From NCBI RefSeq assembly GCF_019649055.1, contig NW_026570442.1, forward strand, positions 61,656 through 125,655: a stretch of DNA of 64,000 nucleotides, read 5' to 3'. Of the stretch, positions 45,819 to 54,929 are shown in pieces. Origin of the DNA: Paramacrobiotus metropolitanus (Eukaryota; Tardigrada; Eutardigrada; Parachela; Macrobiotidae). The notes beneath the pieces were generated by a model. The model did not search any database. It was not told the origin of the DNA and worked only from the letters and a program-made list of their open reading frames with translations. Position 1 is the first letter of the stretch. Each line of letters opens with the position of its first letter. Made by a program: the position numbers and the translations under genes.

Positions 45819-46304
45819 ATGGATGCCAGCGAAATTAACAAACTGCTGCTATCCGACGCCAGCACCAAATCGTGCTTTCGGGGAGTGTATGCTTGCAACG
45901 AACTACCAACTTTGAGTGAGGAAAAACTACCAGCGGCATACATAGTGAACACGGACCCAAGTGGACAACCGGGAGAACATTGGATAGCTTTTTATCAAGA
46001 AGAACGAACAAGCATCGAATTTTTTGATTTATATGGTCGACAAAAATTACATTTAGAAAATGAACACTTGCGTCAATGGATAACAAAAAATGTTAATGTT
46101 ATTCTTCAAGCAGACGAATTACAGCAGCCTCTGTCGGCTGTATGCGGGCAATATTGCATATTTTTCATACATAAACGCGCTATTGGCTACACATTTAAAA
46201 ATATTTTGCATTATTTTACGGACAATAAGCTGCATAATGATAAAATGATATGTCAATGGATAAATGATTATTACAAGACACATACACTGGTTTATGGTGA
46301 ATAA
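45819..46304 (+). CDS. Adenain-like maturation protease
   Basis: 161 residues, frame intact. The catalytic set is visible: His in GEHWIAFY (about residue 51), Asp in EFFDLYGR (about residue 69), Gln in LQQPLSAVCGQYC and the Cys of CGQYC (about residue 112). Cysteine proteases of this C5 type mature capsid proteins in adenoviruses, Polintons and virophages. The ATG at 45819 lies 2 bp after the capsid gene stop. It ends 4 bp before the convergent minus-strand gene. Confidence 0.93.
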   Translation: MDASEINKLLLSDASTKSCFRGVYACNELPTLSEEKLPAAYIVNTDPSGQPGEHWIAFYQEERTSIEFFDLYGRQKLHLENEHLRQWITKNVNVILQADELQQPLSAVCGQYCIFFIHKRAIGYTFKNILHYFTDNKLHNDKMICQWINDYYKTHTLVYGE

Positions 46305-46308
46305 AAAA

Positions 46309-47346
46309 TTACTGTTCCAAAATGCTAGCAACGGCAGCCGTAGTTTCATCCGCAGCATCCACAATTTTGGTAATCTTTAGCTCTTCCAAGGCAATTTCTT
46401 TGACCGAATCCCACAAGGCCACCTTGTGCTCCTCCAGGAAAGCTTTTGCATTAAAATCCAACACATTGTCAAAGTTGGTTTGTGCTCCATACGGGCGCAG
46501 CAGCAACAGCATACCAATAAGTTTTTTCCCCGTACCCAGTTCAGCCATAATGTCCTTTTTCACTCCGTCCTCCAGAGTGAGGACAGCATGCCCCCAGTGG
46601 CAAGAGTGGGCCTCTTCGCGACGAGTAGGCTCTTTAAAAACGAGACGCAGTTCTTCACAACGCTGGCAGCTGTCCTGCAGACGCTGCAGCCACATCCGGT
46701 ACATGATATACGGCAGTCCATTCAGAACAGGGCGAAAATCAGGCGCTTCCATGGCAGTGGCGCTTCGGTGTTCTTTCAGAATTTTGTCAATTTCCTTGAA
46801 CAAGGTCCAATCTTGGATGGACGTCTTCAGGGAGTCAAAGGACTTTATGCCAAACGAAACTCCGTTTTTTGTTGCTTGCATATCACCATTGCCCCGCTTG
46901 CAAAACTGGCGAATGTTAGCCAGAGCAACCGGGGTCACAGCATCGTAGCTTGACCAAACGAAATACACATCCTTGCCCAGATGATACATGGTCGAAAGAT
47001 TTCCCTCGGTGACCTTTGGATCACGCGACAGAGCCGTAAAGTTGTTGTAGATGAGCCCGGTAAGTCGAAGAAATTGCTCGCTGTCCAGAACAATATGGCG
47101 TTCCCCTGGTTTCCACTCACTGGCGTTGGTCGGAGTGGCGCCGGTCGTGGTGTTGAAGTCACCGACAATGTACGTCATATTCCCCACAGCTTCATCCCAG
47201 CGCAAGCAAATAAACTTATCGTACCCAAACTTCAGCGTGGGACATCCTTGATACTGAAAAGCAATTTTCCCACTGGGAAGTTTGCGTTTAAAGTCAGTAC
47301 TGGGATCCACGTTTGTTGGATCGAAAGGTCGCTTTTGGCTAGCCAT
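46309..47346 (-). CDS. Unrecognised 345-residue Polinton protein
   Basis: An intact single-exon frame from MASQKRPFDPTNV to ASILEQ. It is mixed alpha/beta in look with a Cys-rich centre (LQDSCQRCEELRLVF, HSCHWGH) and no signal peptide or membrane segment. A TATA box (CATATAAAAAG on the minus strand, 47403-47413) lies about 60 bp before the ATG, so it has its own promoter opposite to the capsid operon-like block. I know no matching family. Candidates in this position include replication or virion-core proteins, but nothing in the sequence decides. Confidence 0.75.
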   Translation of the reverse strand: MASQKRPFDPTNVDPSTDFKRKLPSGKIAFQYQGCPTLKFGYDKFICLRWDEAVGNMTYIVGDFNTTTGATPTNASEWKPGERHIVLDSEQFLRLTGLIYNNFTALSRDPKVTEGNLSTMYHLGKDVYFVWSSYDAVTPVALANIRQFCKRGNGDMQATKNGVSFGIKSFDSLKTSIQDWTLFKEIDKILKEHRSATAMEAPDFRPVLNGLPYIMYRMWLQRLQDSCQRCEELRLVFKEPTRREEAHSCHWGHAVLTLEDGVKKDIMAELGTGKKLIGMLLLLRPYGAQTNFDNVLDFNAKAFLEEHKVALWDSVKEIALEELKITKIVDAADETTAAVASILEQ

Positions 47347-47402
47347 TGTAAACGGGAAGACAAACGAAAAGAAAACAAATGAAAATGATGCCTATCGGCA
47401 GT

Positions 47403-47413
47403 CTTTTTATATG
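47403..47413 (-). promoter_or_regulatory. TATA box of the 345-residue gene
   Basis: CATATAAAAAG on the minus strand, about 60 bp upstream of the ATG at 47346. Confidence 0.6.
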
Positions 47414-47500
47414 CTGACACTAGCACTCAGGTGTCAGTTGGGTCAGTTTAAGGTACAACGGAAGGAACCGGTCAAGACCGGCGTCGACGTTCCACCGACA

Positions 47501-47508
47501 ATATAAAA
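47501..47508 (+). promoter_or_regulatory. TATA box before the IAP gene
   Basis: ATATAAAA on the plus strand, about 40-60 bp before the first BIR-like segment and divergent from the promoter at 47403-47413. Confidence 0.55.
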
Positions 47509-47544
47509 TCGCCTCACTTGTGCGTCCCTGCGCGCAGTCATCAC

Positions 47545-48819
47545 CATGTAAAATTTTATTCACTCGCTATGTGATCCGCGCTATCCGGCGCTGAACGTCG
47601 CCAGGCGGCTGGATACGTTTCGGGGGTGCCATTATGTAATGGCCGATGCGGCAGAAAAGTATGCGGAAAAGGGATGGTACTGTTCCAGTATCCATCACCA
47701 GATCCGTTGCATCTATTGTGCTGATACAGTTGGCACGTGAAAATTTGGACCATTTCGCTCACCGCATCAAAACTGACCACCGTGGAGGCACACATTTGCG
47801 ACAAATTACGCCTTCAGATCGATCCACCACCCGTAATTGTTCAACTGGATGATGATCAGGATCGCGTAGAGTACAACTGCCGGAAACCACTAAATCCGTC
47901 GTTTAAAGAATTTTGCACCCTGCAAAGCCGTCTGCAGTCTTTTCTTTAGCCAAACAGTCAGCGTCCCTGGCCCACCGAAAAACAGCAGCTCATAAAGAAA
48001 CTGGCCGATGCCGGCTTGTACAATGTTGGTAAGCGCAAGTTAAAGGGTGTGCAAAAGGGGGGGGCGCTGTCGTTAACTTTCGTCGCAATGTGAAACCGTG
48101 ACGCGCGTGGTAAACAATGGACGACGGGAGCGCTCCGCGCTCTTCCGTCGTCCGTTGTTTACGTGACAAATTATTTTCTGACCTAGGCTTTGCGGAAGCG
48201 CCGGATGGCGTTCGTTGCTTTCATTGTAACGAATTATTCTCCAACATTCCGTTCAAATTTAGGCCCTGGATACATCATGCCGCGCTGTCGCCAGCTTGTG
48301 CTTTTGTCATGAACACGAAAGGAAAGCGCTTCATTAACGATGCGATTCGTTATTACAAGTCGCCCGTGACCCTTCTTGGAATCGAAAGTAGGTTTTTCTA
48401 ATGTAATGCTGATTTTAAATCTATAAAATATGAATGATTTCGAAGGTGAGCGAGTTATGATGAACAAGGCTGAACGGTGTGGATATCGTCGGGAAGTTAT
48501 TAACGCGGTGATGGGGAATCGTGGACACCGTTATTACTTTTTCGAGGAGCTAAAGGAAGCACTGGATTTCTTCGTGGATGAACTTGACGAACAAAAGGCA
48601 ACCTTGACCGAATCAGCAGAGTTGCCAACCGAAAGCGAGCAGCTGCAGCAAATGGCCCGATGTAAAGTGTGCTTGACTAAGGTTGCTAATGTTCTTTTGA
48701 TGCGATGTAAACATTTGGTAATGTGTGGAAGTTGTGCAAAAAAATCTGTCATACAGGGTAGTAAGTGTCCAGTGTGTCGTTGTCTTATTGATGGTGTGAT
48801 GACAATCTACATGCCGTGA
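47545..48819 (+). pseudogene. IAP cargo gene: BIR domains, UBA-like segment and C-terminal RING, N-terminal part broken
   Basis: IAPs block apoptosis through BIR domains and a ubiquitin-ligase RING. Here BIR 1 (about 47567-47800, RLDTFRGCHY, CIYCADTVG) is cut by a TGA where the conserved Trp is expected. BIR 2 begins at about 47890 (CTLQSRLQSF), has a TAG at 47947, and continues KKLADAGLYNVG to a donor near 48030. A 48188-48387 exon completes it (DGVRCFHCNELF, PWIHHAALSPAC). A 58-bp intron leads to 48446-48819 with GYRREVINAVMG, then a RING (CKVCLTKV, HLVMCGSCA, CPVCRCLIDG). The last two exons are intact and in phase. The ATG at 48117 lies in the intron and is unlikely to be used. Confidence 0.8.
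48105..48165. repeat. Hairpin in the IAP intron
   Basis: Arms AAACAATGGACGACGGGAGC and the near-complement before GTCGTCCGTTGTTT form a 20-bp stem with a few-base loop, within the intron between the two BIR 2 exons. Confidence 0.6.
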
Positions 48820-48876
48820 TAACCGTATCATTCCAGACCGCTTGTGTCCAATAAACAATCAGTGCTTCGCCAAGAG

Positions 48877-48883
48877 TATAAAA
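48877..48883 (+). promoter_or_regulatory. TATA box of the nine-exon gene
   Basis: TATAAAA in GAGTATAAAATGCC, 50 bp upstream of the ATG at 48933. Confidence 0.65.
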
Positions 48884-48932
48884 TGCCGCAGCCAGCACCG
48901 TGTTTCGGTTTTAGTTTCTCTAATTTCTTAGC

Positions 48933-50801
48933 ATGGGGTTCGACTGCCCCGATTTCAACATGAAGAACGCCGATTTTATTCAAAGCTTGTTTAATCGGCA
49001 GCCACAACCACACTTTGCTATGACTGCTCCACAACCACAGCTTGGCGATCCATTTGCGCGTAAGCCGCCAATCAAGTTTTTTTACATCATTTTCGAGAAT
49101 ATGGTTCACTCTTTATAGTCATAACAGACCATCAGCTACGGTTGGATGCCTATTTACCAAGCACATCGCAACAGCGTGAGTTTATTTTGCTGTGCAATGA
49201 AATTATTATCACCCTAATTATCGCCCTCGTTATAGCGCCAGCGCCATTGTATATGCCAGCAACACCGCAATTGCAGCTGCCACCGCCGCCACTGCCACAA
49301 CAACGAACAGATCCGTTTTTGCGTAAGTTGGCATTACTACAATTTATTATTTTTAAATTTTATCTGTCATAACAGAATATCAGCTACAACTGGAAACATA
49401 TCTGCCGAGCGTTTCATCAATTTTACTAGAACGTATGTATTTTTTTCACAGTGTATAATGGAAACATTCGCAATGCTGCGATTCGGTTTACCGGTTTTGG
49501 ATAGCTGCCTGTAGTCTTTGTTATTAGATCCCGTCAACCATCGTTCGTTTAACTATGCAGGTAAGATTTTCAGAAAAAAATTACAAAACTGCTTTTGATG
49601 TTCGTATTTTGCAGCCGGTGATCAAGTATTTCGCCTTACCACTATCACTGGCGAAGTTCCCATCAACATTGGATTTCGTAAGTGTAAATCATGTTTCCAT
49701 TTGCCGTTTTTTGATTTATTCTCTTGCAGGCCCGGTTCCGGTCAATGAAAACTGGACTGTTCGTAGCGAGGGGATGGACCCTACCGGATTTGCCTACATT
49801 ATCTGTAGCCCTGTTTTTCCACCGCAACCACCTGCTGCATTGCCGCCGCCACCGCCGCCGCCACCTCCACCACCACCAACGACCCAACCACCAGTGCAAC
49901 GTCCTTGGACGGCTACTACGGAGCAAAAAGGTAGATTGATTGCTAAATTGTTTTCATTTAGTATTGCTATTTTTTTTAAAAGATGAAGATGATGATGAGG
50001 AAGAAGAAGACGAAGATGATGATGAAGAGGAGGAATAAGAGGATGATGATGATGATGGCAAGAGCGTGGTGGTGCACGTACCTAAACGGGCTCCCAAACC
50101 ATCTCGTGGAAAGGTTCTGCCACTCAAACGCAAACGTCGAATGCGTAAAGGTTAGTGTGCAATTTCACTTTACATTGCACATCATATCGATCATATGCAT
50201 ACTTGTAGAAAAATCGGATTTGTACTGTGGACTGCTGGAGCAACTGCGGACACATGGATTGAATGTTGATGAAAAGAAACGGCTCGACTACGCGCGGTAT
50301 CCCCAGTTACGCAGCATGTATGCCCAAGTTAACCGCAAGAACAAGCTGTTCAATCGGATTTACTTTTGGCTTGCATCACCATCTGCACCGCTGATGATGA
50401 CGTTCCTTATAGCTGCCTTTCCAAAGCGCAACGCAACCGCTGGACCAAATGCGCACATTTTCGAAATTTTAGCGGAACCTGTCCAGCAGCTGATCCAGTG
50501 GGTTAATACCGAAAAAGCGCAAGAAGCCCGAGTAAAGGTTTTACCGGGTATGGTGGCACAGAACAACCCTCGATGCGTCACCTGGCATACCGTAAGCGAC
50601 ACTCTGGAGGCTGCTTACATGTATGAAGGGCCAATTGTGCGCAATCCAACGGAAGAAAGCATCCGTCTTCATATAAGAGTTAACGGAAATCCGGTATGCG
50701 CAAAATTAAATCACGATGATTTGGCTTTTTTGTCAACCGTGTTTAATACGGAACTGTATCAAGTCATCGATAAGTTTTTGCGCTTGGCTGATCACGCTTA
50801 A
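48933..50801 (+). CDS. Nine-exon Pro-rich/acidic Polinton gene of unknown function
   Basis: Exons 48933-49059, 49128-49175, 49236-49322, 49376-49432, 49528-49560, 49615-49677, 49730-49930, 49983-50150, 50209-50801. All eight introns are 52-95 bp, GT-AG and phase 1. About 458 codons. The first part is Gln/Pro-rich with a duplicated exon pair (DPFA + HQLRLDAYLPS and DPFL + YQLQLETYLPS), then a folded-looking piece (GDQVFRLTTITGEVPINIGF), a Pro run, an acidic run and a Lys/Arg-rich segment (RKVLPLKRKRRMRK-like). The C-terminal 190 residues look globular. A TAA at 50036 interrupts the acidic run. It ends 5 bp before polB. The mix suggests a nucleic-acid-binding or regulatory protein, but no family is recognised. 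Confidence 0.75.
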
Positions 50802-50806
50802 AAAAA

Positions 50807-53800
50807 ATGTCTGCCGCTTTTGCTTCTCCTCGTGATTTTTATGTTTTAAAACAAATCAATGATATGCATTCTAAGAAGTTTGGCTTGACCTTTTTAACCT
50901 ATGAATGTCGCGTTAAACAGCTGAATCATATTGCTTTTGATTGCATACCGCAATTTATAACTGATATTTTGGATGGAATAATGAATGAAGTTCTGGCTAA
51001 TGTCGCAGATTATGAGCGTGTTCGCATACGATTAAATAGTAAACATTTGCAAACTCCCATTTGGACTCCGTGTATTCGCCGAGATCAGCTCACTGTAGAT
51101 CGCTGGATGAGCAGCGTTGAACGTGTCTTAAACTCAAATCAGCACTTTATTTTGGATGAGAGTTTTGAAATATGGGTGCAGTATACTAATTTACCGGCCG
51201 GGGGATGTAGTCGCGACGTGCCCACTTTGTTGCGGAGAAAGTTACACGAAATGCGAAGTGTCGTAACCATTAAGAACGATGATGAACTTTGCCTTGCGCG
51301 GGCAATAGTAACTGCAAAAGCCCTTGCTGATGGTGACCAAAAACTGTTTGCTACCTTGCGGGATGCAAAAAGACCTCACACTTTTACCGACCGTTCGATT
51401 CAAACCAAATTAGCAAAGTCGTTAATACAAAATGTTGGACTGCCTTTTCGCCGTTACACTCTCGAAGACGTTCAGTTATTCCAAAATTTTCTGGTAGATT
51501 ATCAAATCACTGTGACCAGTGTTGACCACTTTAACTCGATTGTGTTTGCGGGCGAACATAAGGAAAAACAAATCAGATTGCTTTTTCACCATTGCCATTT
51601 TGATGTCCTGACCAGTCTGAAAGCGTGGTTCAAAAACTCTTATTGGTGTAATTACTGCAGTGTTGGGTATGATGTCCGCTACCAGCATCGTTGTCAATAT
51701 CGCTGCAAGTTTTGTCTAAGCGACGCAAAATGCCCGGAAACGGATGAAAAGCAACAATGTGCAGATTGTCATCGAATTTTTCCGAACGCTGACTGCTTTC
51801 AGCATCATAAACAGGAAGGTAGTGCAGGCACCGGAAGTCCTATATGTCAGTCATTCTATGTCTGTCAAGAGTGCCATCATTTTGTATCAGAGGCTTACCG
51901 AGATTCACCTCATGATTGTACGGAATCATTCTGCCAGATATGCAAAAAGTACTTTCCGTCTGAGCCAGACCACATATGCTACATGAAACCGGAGAAGATC
52001 TCGGCAAAATCGATGGAGGAATTTAGTACTGCAAAATTCATTTATTTTGATTTTGAGACTTTCCCGTGCCCACTCACAGGTAAATTTGTACCTAATCTCG
52101 CCGTTATGCACAATGATGACGGAGAAGAATGGATATTCCCCACCGATATGGGCGACCTTGGCAAAGACATTACGGACGAATTTTGTGAGTTCTTATTTCA
52201 AAGTCAGTTTAAAAATCACTATGTTATTGCCCACAACCTGCGAGCCTTTGACGGATTTTTTGTCCTAAAGTGGTTAATCAATAACGGGATTATACCTAAA
52301 CATATTATGAATGGGGCTAAGATTATGCAAATGGACGTCAGTGAATATCAGATAAAATTTCGGGGTACGTTAAATTACAATCCGCAATCGCTTGACATGT
52401 GGGCCAGAACATTTGGTTTATCTGAACAAAAGGGAAAGTTCCCTCATTGTATTAACCGTCCTGAAAACTTTAATAAAATTATCCCGTACCCTGATCGCGA
52501 AGCATTTGACTATTCAATAATGTCCAATGCTGAAAGAAAGAAATTTATTCGCACTTTTTACCGCAAAGACCGTCGAAAGAAAAAGGGAAAATACAACTTT
52601 AACGAGGAATTTGTCAACTACTGCCGCCAGGATGTTAAAACACTGCGCTGCTGTGCGCAAGAATTTCGTAAATTGTTTATGGATATATCTAATGTTATAT
52701 GTCCGTTCTCGGCGGCCCTGACCATTGCTGGCGTTTGTCATTTCTTCTGGCGCTCTCGACTATTGAAAGAAAACCACTTGGTCGTGGTTAAAACGCCGTC
52801 CCAGCGTGCGCAGTCGTTCAAATGTGGGCAGTGGCTGTCGTTTATTGGAAGAAACACTGATTTGGAAAGGGAAGTTAAGGTCGGAACGTTTTACGTTGAC
52901 GCCTTATGCCAAGAAACAAAGACCGTTTACGAGTTTTATGGAGACTTTTGGCACGGGAATCCGGCCACAACAAAATCCGACTACATAAATCCTGTTTCTC
53001 ATCAGACAATGCAGCAACTTTTCCACGCTACGAAGAAGCGAGAGGAAAAACTGAAACAACTTGGGTACAGGATTGTAGCCATGTGGGAGAGCGAATTTGA
53101 CAAGAATCTTGCAAAGGATCCTGATTTCCTCGAGCATTTAGCCACACACGGCCCAGTCACTGGCCCCTTAAACCCGCGGGATGCATTATATGGTGGACGA
53201 ACAAACGGAACCCGTCTCTTTTACAACTGCCAACAAGGCGAAGAAATTAGGTACTTGTTATAAAGAAAATTTCCATTATGGTTCTACATACTAATTTCTT
53301 TTTGTTTTATCAAGGTTTTGCGATGTCATATCTGAATACCCTTTTGTGAAATGTCGGAAAAAATATCCAATTGGTCCGTACGTCAAAATAAAGAAAGATT
53401 TTGATAAACTAAGTAACTATTTTGGATTGGTTAAAGCTACCGTGTTACCGCCTAAAGATTTATGGCTTCCGGTGCTACCGTACCGCACAACAAAGCTAAC
53501 ATTTCCCTTGTGTCGACTGTGCACCGAAAGTCAGTATGATGGATCCTGTCAACACTCGGACCAGGACCGCGCACTGTCTGGAGTTTGGTGTACCGTTGAA
53601 CTGGAAAAAGCCTTGGCAACCGGATACCGCGTTATAGCCATACACGAAGTCTGGCATTTTCCGAATTCTGAAAAAGGATTATTTGCCAATTATATCAGAC
53701 ATTTTCTCAAGCTTAAAACGGAAGCCAGCGGATGGCCGACTGACATCCAAAGTGACCAAGCAAAGCAGAGTTATCTAAAGGATTTCCTGTCAAGAGAAGG

Positions 53801-54688
53801 TGTTGAGCTGGAGCCTGATAAAATCAGTAAAAATTCGGGTTTGCGCTCGCTTGCCAAACTTTGCTTGAATAGGTCAGTATTCTGACAAATTGAATTTTTT
53901 TGATAATTTCTCAGTTTTAAAACTTTACAGCTTTTGGGGCCGCTTGGGAATGCGCGAGGACCGCTTATCGACAGTGTTTATTTCTGATCTCACAAAATTT
54001 CACCAGTTACTCTTGGACGACAGTAAAGAAGTCCACAGCATCGATTTCTTCAACGAAGAAACATTACAAATAAGTTACAAATTCAAACAAGAGTTTGTAC
54101 CGACAAACCCCCGCACCAACATAATTTTGGCTGCGTAAGTGAACAACATCTTTAATTTAACAGCGCGTGTTATAAATTATTATTATCGTTTTTTACAGAT
54201 TTACGACCGCTCACGCTCGGTTGCACTTGTACGGCTTTATGGAAGGAGTCGGAAGACGCCTGATCTACTTTGATACCGATTCCCTGATCTGGCTCCATCG
54301 CCCAGGAATCGACGAAGATCTGCCTGTTGGAAATTACCTAGGGGACCTGACAAACGAATTAAATCCTGGAGAATTTATTCAAGCAATTGCCGTTTGTGCG
54401 CCCAAATCTTATGCATTTGTGACGAATCTAAATCGCCACGTATGCAAGGTGAAAGGATTTACGCTTAACCGTTCGACTAGAAAAATTTTAAATTTCGACA
54501 TATTTCGAAGCCTGCTGCCAGAGCAAGGTCCACAGGTGTACGCAGTAAAATATCCTTTTACCATTTTGCGCTCCAAACGTACTTTGGAAATTGAAGGCAC
54601 ATCAGTAGTTAAGCGCTTTCGCAGAACGTATGACAAACGTCGTATCCTGTCTGATTTTACTACGTTACCGTTTGGTTTTGTGGAATGA
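50807..54688 (+). CDS. Protein-primed family B DNA polymerase
   Basis: Exons 50807-53250, 53315-53872, 53931-54134 and 54199-54688 (introns 58-64 bp) join in phase to about 1,231 residues. After a Cys/His-rich N-terminal region (CNYCSVGYD, CKFCLSDAKC, CQICKKYF) come exonuclease motifs FIYFDFETF, AHNLRAFDGF and YCRQDVKTL. Polymerase motif A is DVISEYPF, motif B is KLCLN joined to SFWGRLG across an intron, and motif C is YFDTDSLIW. This is the protein-primed PolB of Polintons and adintoviruses, which copies linear genomes from a terminal protein. All motifs are intact. It begins 5 bp after the upstream gene and its TGA overlaps the next ATG. Confidence 0.95.
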
Positions 54689-54927
54689 TTGTGGTAGAGT
54701 TAATACCGCTACTGCTGTTGTTTGCGCTGATTATGCTACATATAATGTTTAACAAGTCGAGAAATAAGAGTAAAAGAACAATAATAGCCAGGCATACCGT
54801 GCCTGCTACTGAAAACTTTATCGTTTTATTTGTCGTTTTATTTATCGGCGCCATTTTAAAAAAAATATTGCAGATTTCAGCAAGTTATTATTACTTAAAT
54901 ACTCTAGAAGCTGGAAAGCAGCAATAG
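54685..54927 (+). CDS. Small membrane protein after polB
   Basis: 80 residues, ATG overlapping the polB stop (ATGA). Two hydrophobic segments (ELIPLLLLFALIMLHIMF and FIVLFVVLFIGAILKKIL) flank a basic loop with KSRNKSKR, so two membrane passes are likely. No family known. Tight coupling to polB supports it being real. Confidence 0.55.
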   Translation: MIVVELIPLLLLFALIMLHIMFNKSRNKSKRTIIARHTVPATENFIVLFVVLFIGAILKKILQISASYYYLNTLEAGKQQ

Positions 54928-54929
54928 AA

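Noticed and set aside
48117-48187. ATG-started IAP frame beginning in the hairpin
   Set aside because: Lies within an intron; the BIR is continuous only when the upstream exon is spliced to 48188.
49663-49926. Minus-strand Arg/Trp-rich frame
   Set aside because: Antisense shadow of the proline run of the nine-exon gene.
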